NCBI GenBank assembly: GCA_016808115.1 | Contig: JAEQBH010005073.1 | Span: 115,079 to 179,078 of the forward strand | Direction: 5' to 3' | Length of the DNA: 64,000 nucleotides | Source of the DNA: Tetrastigma voinierianum | Lineage: Eukaryota; Streptophyta; Magnoliopsida; Vitales; Vitaceae | Translations under genes and position numbers: made by a program | Shown: positions 13,622-25,260 of the stretch, piece by piece | How the letters are laid out: every line of letters begins with the position of its first letter | Position numbering within the stretch: the first letter of the stretch is position 1 | The notes under the pieces: model-generated | Told to the model about the DNA's origin: nothing | The model's database searches: none | What the model saw: only the letters and a program-made list of their open reading frames with translations

Positions 13622-14046
13622 CTCCTCGGGCGGGACACATATCTAGTATGGACCGAAAAATGATCACATGTACAAAATACCATTTATCAATGCGTACATG
13701 GCTGCTCGAGCTTTTACGTTCATAGCCTCTCTTCTTTCCTCGAGCAAGGCCCCACTTCTCAAGTAGTTCGAGATAAGGGATATCCAAGAGCTTTCGACTC
13801 AATTCTCGGCTATGTGTATTTCCACATTATGAATAGAAGGATGGATCATTATGGTCAACTCCACATGGCAAGGATATAAAGCATTAGACGTTAAAGTGGC
13901 GAGGGTGTCGGCCATATGGTTTTCCGATCTGGGTACTTAGGCTATGTCAACTCGCGTGAATCCAGCCATTAGGGACTGAGCCAACTCCAAGTATTTCCCT
14001 ATTCTATCATTTTTGAACTCGTATTCCCCCCGTAATCGGGATGCTA

Positions 14047-16382
14047 TGTAACACCCTGAATTATATCCTAATAGTTTTATGACATGTTAGGGGATAATAT
14101 AGGAAGTCGGTGAATTTTCGGAAATTAATATTGCTAAGTGTGAAAAATGATATAATTGAAATTTTTAAAGTAGTACAAAGAATAAGTGGTAAATTATCAA
14201 CTTAAGAACTTAAGAGACATTAAGTTAAATGATGTTATGCCATATTAGAATTTTGATAATTTGGTTTGCAAATTGAAGGGAATTGAAGGACTTAAATGCA
14301 AGGGCAAAATATGAGCCAAATTCATTAAGGCAACAACTTGCCTTTAGAAGAGAAGTTCCTCATTTTGGCTTTGGAGAGAAAGCTAGGGCATTCGATGGGG
14401 AGAAGAAGAAGCCATTTCTTGGGGGTTCTCCATGCTCAAGTGAGAAGGAAGGAAGAAGTAAAGAAAAAAAGGAAAGCTAGGTAAAAGATTTCTAGAAAAC
14501 AAGGTTAGGAAACTATCCTAACTGATTCTTTGTCTATGTTGGTGTTAGGAAAAACCCTAACTCTCCACATCTTTGATTTTGGTTGGTTTGAGTTGTTTTA
14601 TATTTACTTTGGGTTGTTTTGGAAGTGGTTATAGTTTAAAGATCAAGAAGTGAAAAAAAAAATAGATGCATAGGCTTTAAAGTTTCTTTAGTCAGCTTTT
14701 CATCCCTAATTTTGTTTTGGCCATAATTTGGCCTACAGATCTCTAAATTGGATGATTCCAATTGGAGATGGTGCGTAAGATTCATGGCTGAAAATGTCTA
14801 GAAGAAACATAGACCTAAATAAGTCCAGAAGGCATTGTGTTTGGTGTTTTGAGATGGACCAAAAGCAGAGTCAGCAGGAAAATTTGTAGGTTGTGTTGTG
14901 TTTGCTGTTTTGGCCAAAACTTGGCCTACAAATCTCTAAATTGGATGATTCCAATTGGAGATTGTGCGTAAGACTCATGGCTAAAAATGTCTAGAAGAAA
15001 TAGAGACTTAAATCAGTCCATAAAAGAGCAGTAATTTTGGTGTTTCAGAGATGAACCAAAATAGAGTCGAAAACAGGAAAATTTCTAGGTTGTGTCGTGT
15101 TTTTGTTCTAGCCATAACATGGCCTATGGACCTTCAAATTGGATGATTCCAATTGGGGATGAAAATTAGGACCCATAGTTACACAGGTTTAGAAGAGACC
15201 GTGAACCAAAAGTACTCCTACGGGAGAAAGGAATATTATGAAACCGTAAGGTATAGGTATATATGAACCTGATAAGCATGAAATTTTTAAATGTATTTAC
15301 CCTGATTATATATGCTTTATTGTAAGGTTGTCAATAGGGCATTGTGAGTATATGGATTATGCATGAAAGAGCTGTTTTGGTTAAAATGCCATATGATATT
15401 GAAATAATATGTAGCTAAGGTGAAATGATTTTGTATATGCATAAATTATATGTGACAATCATACTCATCGACTGGAAATATGGCATAGCTGTCCTAATTC
15501 TGATAAATGATTTGTAAGCACACATATAACAAAATAAAAGCTAATGACCATGTAGTTGGATTAATAGGCAAATTACCTATAGGGTTCTTTGTTCTGTTGG
15601 CCCCGTTTGGGTCATTCTCGGAATGAGAAACCGTACTGACGAATACTGCTGTGTGTTCCCGCTATCCACTACAACTGGTCATGCAAGCAAATCTGTCTAT
15701 GAAATGTGTGATGGTTAACCAGAATTGTTTGTGTTCATGTTAATGGTTAACCAATTTTGTATATGTATATAAGTTTTGAATAATGAAATCTTGAGTAGCA
15801 AGATGTTGTTATATATTTAAGGAATATTGGTATTGTGATTTGTATCCTGTTCTTGTACCTATAGTTAGCAATCACTTTAGGTGGTTGTCCGGCTCTCATT
15901 ATTATTTCACTGCCGCTTCTTATGCTTAGCACGAATTTTTCTATCCGTGTAGGTGCAGAAAAGTTAGGCGTTAAGGACATCTCGCATCAGGAAAGGCCCG
16001 ACCACGGTAATAGAAAGCGTTCTTTGTAGGTTCTTTATTTTTGGACTAACGCCGGTTTGTAAATAATTTTTGTATAAAGTAGAATAGATCATGTTTGTAA
16101 TATCGGGTTGTAAGGTTTCAGTTATTTTAAGTGTCAGATCGATTTGATGTATAAAGGAAGATTTATTTTGGGAATATTACTACAATAGTGTATTTTGATT
16201 ATATGATGCTTCTTGTGAGCATGTGGTATAGATTTTTTGTTCAGAGCAAGTTTAAGGGTTTATATGAATTATTTATGGATTATTATATGTATGTGTCAAG
16301 CAAATAAAAATCTTAAAGTATCTTAGATGCTTGTGGCACTCATTTAGCGGCGTAGGAAGCTATGTTCGCTAAGGGCATCACA
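14047..16382 (+). mobile_element. Solo LTR of a second Gypsy family
   Basis: The 2336-bp unit starts TGTAACACCC and ends GGCATCACA. It is flanked by an exact 5-bp duplication TGCTA (14042-14046 and 16383-16387). The flanking RNase H coding sequence of the older Gypsy element would be continuous without it. There is no internal coding region, which is the expected product of recombination between the two LTRs of a full element. An internal tandem array (about 14731-15170) is part of it. Confidence 0.9.
14731..15170 (+). repeat. Internal tandem repeats of the solo LTR, unit about 195 nt
   Basis: The phrase GCCTACA...AATTGGATGATTCCAATTGG recurs at 14731, 14924 and, diverged, at 15122, giving periods of 193 and 198 nt. 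Each unit also carries a GTCTAGAAGAAA or TTTAGAAGAGA segment. Confidence 0.8.
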
Positions 16383-16387
16383 TGCTA

Positions 16388-16821
16388 CCAGCCCCAGGAG
16401 TCACATGACTCGAGTTTGTGAGATAGTTCCTTGGCTAGTGTAGCTTAGAGTATGGCTTCATATTCGGCTTCATTGTTAGAATACGAATCTGAATTTGTTG
16501 TGAACGAATAAACCTTCCGGGGATTGTAGAACCATTTCGGCTCCCCCTCATACTGCTTGGGATGAATCGTCGATTTCAAGACCCATGCGTGTCACCTTGG
16601 GCTCAGAAATTGCATCCAACAGTGGGTTATAAAATCAACTAGGACCTAATGCTATAGGCGATATATGAGCCAATGCTCGATTTCGAACTCGCGCTCAACT
16701 CCATGGCCCATTTTAGTAGCCACCCGAAGCATCGGTTTGTGGAGACGGATCTAATCGAATAATTGGAGTGCGAATAGCGTAGTGTGGGCTTGGGAAGTAT
16801 GAGCGTGCTTCGCCGTGTCAT
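16388..16821 (-). pseudogene. Gypsy RNase H region, broken
   Basis: The frame 16821-16639 contains a peptide like that between RT and RNase H of plant Gypsy elements (TLRYSHSNYSIRS, then GWLLKWAMELS). The domain continues beyond the solo LTR at about 14046-13840. It is interrupted both by that insertion and by stops. Confidence 0.65.
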
Positions 16822-17047
16822 TGGGACCGGCGTGATCGCTCAAAGTCGGTGTACCCTAATACCATTTGTTAACATCTTACTCACAAAGTATACCGGCCAT
16901 TGCTTGTCGTCTCTGTCCGATCATACTAAAGGCCAAATGCACACTTCTCTAGATTCAAGCATAGGTGGTGCACCCGCATTAATCGAAACACGTCTCGCAA
17001 GTGAGAGAAATGGTCCTCCCGAGACTTTGATTTTACCAGCATGTCAT

Positions 17048-17278
17048 CTATATAAGCTTCCATTGTTCGTCCAGTAAAGGTTCGAAAATGCGGAACATCA
17101 TGAGCTGGTAGGTAGCCCTGACATTCTTCAAACCAAAAGGCATCACGTTATAGCAATACATACCAGTGGTGTGATGAATGATGTGTTTTCCAAATCGGGA
17201 GGATGCATCGGGGATATGGTTGTAGCAAGAGTACGCAACAAGGAAGGATAGGAGTTGATAGCTAATTGTTGCATCCAC
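17048..17278 (-). pseudogene. Gypsy reverse transcriptase fragment
   Basis: Contains MPFGLKNVRATYQ, matching the RT motif MPFGLKNAGATYQ of Gypsy polymerases, preceded by SYQLLSFLVAYSCYNHIP (normally FMDAYSGYNQI). The first catalytic Asp of the DAYSGY motif reads as Val here. The frame ends before the YIDD-type catalytic motif. Inactive. Confidence 0.85.
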
Positions 17279-17599
17279 TATCTGGTCAATACGGGGAAAG
17301 GGAAAAGTATTGAGGGCCTCATGCTCAGCAAGGCGAGCCTTGAGCTTTCGTTGCTATTTGACCGGCGAGTCCTCCTTTTGCTGCTTAACCTCGTAGCATG
17401 TCTTGGAGGCCTGCTGGTCTCCCCTTATGTCAATATGGCCCTATAGAGTCAAGAAACTTAGCATTTTGTGTTTTACGAGGATGGCATTCTTGTACGTGTA
17501 AAGTGGATCAGGGTGCGCCTAAAGCGGCGTTGAAGAATGACAATTCGTCAATCACCATTAGTGGTACCAGGATAGTGGCAAGCCCAACCGAAACCAATA

Positions 17600-17807
17600 G
17601 GACTATTTCTCCTAGTGAATTGGTCTACGACCCGTTAAAGCCGACTAGCACCCTTCCAGGATTGTAGAGGTTATCGGGCTTATAGCCTAGACAGAGCAAG
17701 GCGGGCAAGTGGAGCAGGTCGACGCCACTGTTGGGGTCGACCAAAATCCGCTTCATTAGGTGCCTCCCGACTTCCAAAGTCAGAACAAGTGCATAAGAGT
17801 GAGCCAT
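17600..17807 (-). pseudogene. Gypsy protease region
   Basis: ALVLTLEVG, RILVDPNSGVDLL and LGYKPDNL correspond to the aspartic protease segment of plant Gypsy gag-pol. The sequence around the catalytic Asp (normally VDPGSSADLL) is altered, and the frame is short. Confidence 0.75.
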
Positions 17808-18585
17808 AGATAGCTATCTAAGGGGAGATTCGATGAAGGTAATAACCTCATCAATGGGTCGGATGGTACTTGGAGCAAAATTGTAACTAACCCCATCTAC
17901 AAAAACATCCGAGCGTGGCTGACCTTGGGTTTTGAAGTCGTCGGGCTTAGGCGGGTTGTGTATATCATGGGGCGAAGCTGTTGGTAGCGGGCTTCACGAA
18001 CCATTCGAAAGCCTCTCTTGATGTACTCGAAAATGTCCCATCTTGACTAAGTAGTTTAGCAACCTCTGGAGTAGGTAACAGTCATTGGTCCGATGCCCGA
18101 CGCCCTTGTGGTACTCACAAAATCGGGACTTGTCTATCTCCTCTGGGTCGCCCTTTGGGGCCTAGGCTATTGAAACCTTGAAGGGACTGAATGATCATAA
18201 GGAGTTAAGATGGTGGGACAATGAACCTTTATGCACGTTGTATTGTCTCTTTGCTGCGATTCTCGGCTCGACCACTCGGCTTGATCGATCATTGTGACCC
18301 GATGTAGCTCGAATCATTGGAGTCACGCTTACCCCTCCTGTCCTGATCGTCTCGACCCCGCTTTCCCTTATTCCTACCATAGGATCGAAAATCCGATGTG
18401 CGGCGGCGGATTACGTTTGTTCTGGCGACTCGTCGTCCTCGAAGCATAGCGTGCCCGGTTGCCCCTCTGACGATTCATCAGTTGTAGGAGGATCACGATG
18501 CGAATCGAAAAGTGTGTGTTCGGGCAAATGGCTTGCTTCCTTTACTTGCCTATAAAAGATTAATACGAGCTCCACGGCATGTGAG

Positions 18586-18855
18586 TTAGAGGATCGCGGC
18601 CCCGAACCGCTTCATAAAGTCCCTAATGGACTCGAATCTCCCTATCCAGATGTGGAAAAGACTAGTAAAGTTTTGCTTCCTCTGACGGCACACATATGCT
18701 AAGTGTGAACTTCTCAAACGGGGCATCAAAAGGGTTCTGGTGCTGAAGCTAGCGGTGGAGACCATGTGAGCGAGGTCGACCAAGCTAGTCGGGAAGACCT
18801 TACACAGCAAAGCATCGTTCCTTGTCTGTAGCGTCATTATTTGGCGGAAGCGCAT
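18586..18855 (-). pseudogene. Gypsy gag fragment
   Basis: The end of the frame reads IGRFESIRDFMKRFGAAIL, matching the conserved retrotransposon gag motif with ESIRDFLKRF. Upstream parts are shifted in frame. Gag normally forms the virus-like particle; this copy cannot. Confidence 0.8.
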
Positions 18856-19365
18856 AAGGTGATCGAAAGGGTCCTAAATACCATCGTACATCTGAAATTT
18901 TGGTAAGGCAAAATGTGGCGGGGCGTCTTGGTTCAGATGGCGGGACGAATAGGGCGATGGAATGTCTTCGATGTGTGCGATCACGAAGATCCAGTTTCTC
19001 GAGGGAGGAAGCTAGGTTCGCACGAGAAGGTTATTGGCTTGGGGATGATCCCGGGGAGGGGGCGAAGAATAGTTGTTTGTAGATTCATACGTGCAAGGCT
19101 ACATGGCAAATTGGGTTAGCAAGGCAAGGGGTGGTCACATTCCACAAAATGGCATTCTTTTCGCGTAAGGCAGCGTTGGCCGCTAAAAAAGAGGCCAATT
19201 GTTGCTAGTGTGACCCTTGCTAATCTTTCAGTATTCGTTCCAACGATAATAGCCGATGTTCAAATGTAGACTCGGAATTGGAGGGGGGAATTTCTCCCAT
19301 TGAATTCTTTTAGAAAAAGTTTACGATTGTCTCTACAACAGCTTAGAGAAGTTTGGGATTTAGTG

Positions 19366-19383
19366 TTCCCACAGACAACGCCA
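19366..19383 (-). other. Primer-binding site of the Gypsy element
   Basis: Directly inside the 5' LTR the minus strand reads TGGCGTTGTCTGTGGGAA. This is close to the TGGCGCC-type primer-binding sites of plant Gypsy elements. It fixes the element orientation as minus. Confidence 0.7.
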
Positions 19384-19384
19384 A

Positions 19385-19853
19385 TGGAAAGGGGTGAGGA
19401 ATCCTTCCACGACAATTTTTATTTCTCCTCTAATGAATACTGCTAATCTCATCGACCAAAATCCCCTTTCCGGATAAAAGCCCATAATATATATATATGG
19501 GAAGTTAATAAATAGACAATTATGAGGTAGACATTTATGAGCGGTCGGTTTACGAGATTTCACGCATAACGCTTATGTTTACGCGTGGCGGGGCATAACG
19601 TGCGATCAAGGTGGATAACGTTTGATCTTGTGCCGGGGTGATTTATCTCGATACGATGTCATGATGGGGTGGTGACTGCTCAACCTTCACGATCTACGTC
19701 AGCGAGTCCTTCACAGAGGCCAGGTCGCACCTCACACGATAGCTGCGTGGCGATTCGGACCCTCATGATTGTCCGCGTGGCAGGCCCCTCACACGTGAGC
19801 GAGTTCGGGTCCCTCACATGACGACTACGTGAGCTGTGGCATATCCCATTCCA
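19385..19853 (-). repeat. 5' LTR of the Gypsy element
   Basis: About 469 bp, the partner of 11076-11556, ending at the ATGTT duplication. The minus orientation puts this copy at the 5' end of the element, next to CBL4. Confidence 0.9.
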
Positions 19854-20382
19854 ATGTTAACCTATCAAATTATCTTATGTCATACCATCGATTGGCGATG
19901 GCCGACAATGTTTATCAAATCAGCTTAGGCTGATACCTGACGCCCCCTACGGCACATGGCTCAGTAGATGAGGAACAGAAACAAATGATAAAGTCTAATC
20001 TCATGACTTAACAAAATCCAAAGTTACATCAAAGCTTCAAAGTAAAACCAAAACAAAGCTTCAAAATACTAACTCTCAGGCAAGAACCGGCATATCAGAC
20101 GCACCACTTCAGGATTGCAAGTAATATACCTCTTCAGGATTGCATCTTGTTACTCTAACCCAATCCCAGATGCTGCAAAACTACCAACATTCGCATATTA
20201 ACAAGGGCTCTCTGGCATCGTCAAGTGGTCTGTCTTCAGTATAGTTTTGTGCATCCAGTCTCAGTCTTGCTTGTTGACTGCCCTCGAGAGATCGTTACTC
20301 ATTACAAGCCATCGTTCTTCTAATCCTTGCTGCTGTCACTTAAAGAGTAATGTTTGTTTGTACCTTATTGTGTAACTTAAGC

Positions 20383-21282
20383 CTATATTTCCGACTGTTC
20401 AACTTCAGAAGTTATCACAAAGCTGGGGAATGCCAGTGTTATGTCCCTGAAAAGTAAATAAGTATGAGGAATGTATACTACCATGCTCACAAACATACAA
20501 TTATTTGAATTTCTGATCTAAAACTCAAAAGCTTGATCTCCCAAGGTTGTCCAAGAGTTGAATGGATTACCTTGTCATCAAACAAGGATATGAAACGAAT
20601 GTGAAATATAAATGACAATTGGTTGTGACCAATAAATTTTTTGTAGGGAATATCAGGAAAACAAGCCAAAACCCAAGTCAAATCCGAGCCATGGAGTGAC
20701 TCAAGAGATCAACCACACTCGAAAGCAACAATCCTAATGGTTTAAACCGAAAAAGACACAGGAGATGCTGATTCTTAAGCCAATAATCAAACTTCTGGTG
20801 AAATTTAGTACCCACTTTAGATATGGAAGGGTCATATTCTTTATCAGGGATGGATTCTTGGATACAAATTCCTTCCACTCTTCTGGGTCGATCCTTCCAT
20901 CACCTTTTGAGTCTGCATCATTGAATGTCTGTGGAAGAAGACAAGAAATTTGAATAGATAGATCAAATAAGCATGACAATGCAGGTGGCGAGTTAAAGTG
21001 AAATCTACCTTATCTGAATTTGTTCAACAAATTCATCTGAAAGAATCAAATCTGATTCATGAAGAAGCGCTAACACCATCTCTTTCAACTGTAAAGCAAT
21101 GCAAAGTGGAAGAAAATGTAAGAAAGATTCATAAATGCATCTTTTTCCCCTTTGAATCATAGCAATAATGCTTAGATAGCTCAATTAATAGGATAAAAAC
21201 CATTAGAGCAGAAGAAATTTTATTAAAGATCTGTAGGCACAATTGAAAAATTTATAGTAAGTGGTATATGCAGAATTTTGTA

Positions 21283-21320
<38 letters not shown>

Positions 21321-23017
21321 GCACACATAAGAAAGATTAAGTAATGAATTTTTCCCCTTTGAATCATGAAAGTGTTTCAATACAAGGATTAAAACCATTA
21401 CAGTGGAAGCAAATTTATTAAAGATCTGTACTCCATGGGCACAACTGAAAATTTATAATAAGTGATATCTGCAGAATTTCATGCCATGGGAAAGCAGAAT
21501 GGTCAGGAAAAGAGTTTGCAGGACTCACCTCCTCTCGCTCAATATACCCAGTGTGCCTTAGATCATACAGTCGAAAAGTAACTGCCATAAAAAAAATTAC
21601 AATTGAGCATGAGGAGAATCAGTCTTCGAACAATTTCACTACCAATAAACTCTTCTAGATAAAGATAGGGGGGAAAAAGGAAAATCATGAGTACATAAAT
21701 TTTATGCCAAGAAATCAATCTTACAAGAAATTTTGTCTTCTTCAGGTGCATTTGGGTGAAACACACCCAATGAACGAACAAATTCTCCAAACTCAATAAC
21801 ACCATTACGCTTGAGATCAAACAGATCAAATATCTACAAGAATTACCAAAACTGACAATTTTAGAAAGAGAAGAACTGCCACCAAGATTTAACACTGCTG
21901 TATTATTGCTCAAGATAAAGCTTGAAATTCATATGTGATACAGGAACAGAGAATTTTTAAATTTATGGCACTCTGAACTATTTAAGAAGTACCTATATAT
22001 CATACCATTTCAGTTTTCTTTTAAAAGTTATATATAGTTCAAATGTATCAAGCAGAGATGTGAAACAGCCAAGCATACCCTATCTGCAAAGAGATTCCTC
22101 TTATTTCTGTTCCTGAAGAGTGCAAACTGGAATTCTTCCTGAAAGATTGAATTAAGAACCTTAGCCATTCAGTATACAAGGAAAGTACAAAACCTGACAA
22201 AAATGAACATCTAACACCGACAAGTCTATTGAAAAATACCAATGATGAACAAAAAATCAAGTTCAAAATGCAACCAAGTGAACATACCTTGTGAATAAGC
22301 CCATCATCTATGATGGAACTGCTTAATTTCTTAAATAGTTCATACAAGGCTTCTACTTCGGACACAGTAACTACAAAAGATAAAACAAAATTAGATTTCC
22401 AAAAGTTAGAATAATCCTCAACAGCAAGAGTTTATGCGAGATAGAGCCTATGAAAGCATTACCATCTTTGGAGCTTAAAAATCAAAACTGACCAAGTTTT
22501 GATGGCACCAAATGCATAAAACCAGCATCAAATTCCCAGGAAATTTAATACTATTATCCGTTGAACTTCATAGCCGTGCTGTAGTAAACTCACAGGAAAA
22601 TTGCTTTTGAATAATCCAAACAGTCAAATTCCCAGGAAAATTACTTTCTTGAACCATTTGAGTTACCCACACGCAGATCTATGTACTCTTGCATCCAAAA
22701 TATAAACCACCTCAATGTGAATATGGATTCACATACTACTACTACTACACCTTGAAGGAGTATCCTAAATTCACATGTGGTATCAATAATTTGAACGAGG
22801 CACAGGAAAGAAATGCTAAAACTCGATTTATGCTCAAAAGCAACCAATCCTAGAGCTCAGATCACGATGACTCAACTAGAAATTCAGCAGATGCAAACTA
22901 GACCCAAAAAGATGGAAGAATATACCAGGCATACTCACAAGGTGTTTCAGCAGCAAGAACAGTAGGCTCCTCATATCCTGGTGTTCGTCTCGCATTCTTG
23001 GAGCAAAAGCAGCCCAT
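20383..23017 (-). CDS. CBL4: Calcineurin B-like protein 4 (SOS3-type calcium sensor), one-base lesion in exon 6
   Basis: Eight coding exons on the minus strand: 23017-22939 (79 nt), 22370-22288 (83), 22138-22079 (60), 21833-21725 (109), 21581-21529 (53), 21088-21009 (80), 20928-20816 (113) and 20446-20383 (64). All junctions are GT-AG and the sizes match the usual CBL gene, except exon 6, which should be 81. The protein begins MGCFCSK, giving Gly2 for myristoylation and Cys3/Cys5 for palmitoylation, so it should sit at the membrane. It continues through EF-hand blocks (VSEVEALYELFKKLSSSII; FDLKRNGVIEFGEF; DADSKGDGRIDPEEW) to the FPSF motif and ends SEVEQSEI. CBL4 binds calcium and activates CIPK24 (SOS2) in the sodium-efflux pathway. 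The total is 641 nt, one short of 642. The reading frame is lost after residue 152, with a stop in exon 7, removing EF4 and FPSF. This is either a null allele or a consensus error. Identity is firm; CBL5 or CBL8 are less likely given the N-terminus. Confidence 0.93.
21287..21317. repeat. (GA)n microsatellite in CBL4 intron 5
   Basis: About 15 uninterrupted GA dinucleotides, between the exons at 21088 and 21529. Confidence 0.95.
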
Positions 23018-25260
23018 AGAGACCACCTTAATTCATTAGCGTTACTACTTTACAATTAGTGAGCTTATGCTAAAGATATTTTTGTAAAGCCACACCTGCC
23101 ACAACACAAAATATATCTGTTACTGACAATTTGCTTCATATTAAACATTGACTCGGGTTTTAACAAATTTGTATAACTTAAACATATGTTTAAGTGTTTG
23201 TGGCTATTGACAATGGTGCTAACAGTACAAAGTGAAACTCTAACCAAACTGAATAACTAGAAAGGACTACCTGTTAGTGGTTAAAGTGAAAACATATCAC
23301 ATCAGCTGGAAAGGGCATTGGATAAAACAGTTGTTACAGCAAACTTTTCTGTACAAATTGGAGAGGCATGTTCCCGTTACAGTTAAGGTAGTTTAACATC
23401 AGTCTCAGTCTACGCAATAGTGTAAGTTGAGATCAGAAAATTAAAGGTCTAATACAAGTCATAAGAGAATAATAAGGACTCAACGGAATTACACCTTGTA
23501 ATAGCAAAACCATGATGATAACCATGAGAAGCTCTTTGTCTCCAGCTTGAAGCTAGGACAATTAATCCACCTCTAAAGTATCTGGGTAAAAACAGCAGAA
23601 GGCATCAAAATATTAAAACCCAATTGATGGAGACTAAAACAAATTATTTATGATGGGTCACATCCCCTTATTACTGTGTTTATGGGAGACATCATTTTTA
23701 ATTAAGGATCCAGGACCCATTCTAATGGTCAAATGGAATTATGAAAACTATGGGCAACTGATACACTGCTATGCCCTATTATGTTGAGATACCCGTCCTG
23801 GTGGGACCAACTGACCAACATTTCGTCTACCAGCTTGAAATTTTGTTCAATTTTCAATTGAAAGAAAACAAAGATGTGATGGAAATTTCAGACAATAATA
23901 GTCTAAATAATTGAACCTTCCATACCAAAAGGACCTGCACCAGCTGAATCAGTCTCATCAATTGAATATTGAAAAAATAAGGCAGCTTACAAGGGACCTT
24001 TATCGTCGGTGAAGCTGTTATCAAAGTAAATAAAAAAACAACATATATTACACACACATGCACATAAATAATAAACATATATGCAAGAAAGCCTCAGGTT
24101 GTGAGTGGGAATCCAAACTCTCAAGCCACCTGTTTTAATCAATTTGAAAATTTTGAAAGTTGTGGCTGAAACACCAAGATTTGGCAAACAGAACCATAAA
24201 CCATCATAGTGAAAACTCCAGACATAGAATAAAAATACTCAGATTCTTCAATGCCCCATTTGGCTACTGAAAAAAAACGTAGGAATGAAAAAAGGAATTT
24301 ACTCAAAAGAGTTTCAACTATTTCAATGTTCAGAAGAATCACAAAATAGGGGAGAAAATTCACTCAGAATCATTTATCACTAGTGAGTGGGGACTGAAAC
24401 AGCACAAAACTTGAAAATATTATTGTCTCATCATCTTTTTAGCCAGGGTAAAAGTAACCTGTAACCATCTTTTTCATGTAATAAAGTGGGAAAGACACAC
24501 TTTATTTCGTTATCCTTGCTTTCATGGTGAATTAAAGGAATGACGCCCTAAAGAAAGAAGAATAATCTCTGATCCAAATTTATATCTAATATCCCACTGA
24601 GTGTGAGTGTTGTAACTAGTTGACCAAATTATCAATGGATCATATTTCCGAATTTCCTTGGGACCCATAAAAAACATGGATCATCCAGTATCAGAAAGGA
24701 GAAAAAGGAGGAATTGAAAGATTCTTCTTCTCCACCACCATCCTGAAATGCAGAAAACCTTCTCTTCTGGCTACCTAGAAACCACAGGGAAAGAAAAAGA
24801 AAAATTCAAACTTGAGTCTTCTTGATTCTCCTTGCAAATAAAATGGTATCCTCCCTGAACTAAGAAGGATCTTGTGTTCCCTTGAATCCCATGCAGGGGA
24901 AAAATTCCAAAGATTTACAGCCATATTTCTTTTCCTTGCCTACATTTCACAGCAACCAAACAACCTCCAATGACACCCAAATCCAATACCTCCAGCAAAT
25001 TCATCGACTACAGAAAAATAAAAGATTCAAAATAGCTGGAACATGATGATCCAGGGAAAAGCTTATCAAAACCAACAGCAACAAATGCTAGGGAGATGAG
25101 GAGGGGAGAGAAGGAGAAGAGAACTAACCTGGGTGATAATGGAAAGGCAGAGGATGTTGGGTAGTAAATTTGTCCTGGAATTAGCCTTGATGCTCTTAGT
25201 TTCTCAGCTTCCCCTGGCTCGGTATGACTGTGTGGTTGGCTTGGAATTAAAAAACGGAAG
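23018..25260 (-). promoter_or_regulatory. CBL4 5' UTR, probable leader intron and promoter
   Basis: There are 2.2 kb between the start codon and the next feature. On the minus strand ACCCAG followed by GTTAGT (donor at about 25131) ends a pyrimidine/purine-rich stretch at 25132-25260 that looks like a non-coding first exon. The acceptor would lie close to the ATG. A leader intron is inferred from this donor only, and no TATA box could be fixed. No other gene is visible in the interval. Confidence 0.35.

Larger units (their letters stand above)
11076..19853 (-). mobile_element. Ty3/Gypsy LTR retrotransposon, degraded, with nested solo LTR
   Basis: The 8.78 kb element is bounded by two direct LTRs (11076-11556 and 19385-19853). 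Each LTR starts TGGAA and ends TTCCA. The element is flanked by an exact 5-bp duplication ATGTT (11071-11075 and 19854-19858). Reading leftwards from the right LTR there is a primer-binding site, gag, protease, reverse transcriptase, RNase H and integrase, then a polypurine tract. This order defines the Gypsy superfamily. Every coding segment carries stops or frameshifts and the two LTRs differ by many substitutions and indels, so the insertion is old. A 2.3 kb solo LTR (14047-16382) splits the RNase H region. It lies just downstream of CBL4, starting about 530 bp beyond the stop codon. Confidence 0.93.

Noticed and set aside
18900..19119. Two overlapping plus-strand open frames of 60-68 codons
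   Set aside because: They lie antisense to the Gypsy gag and leader region and show no domain; they are shadows of the retroelement.
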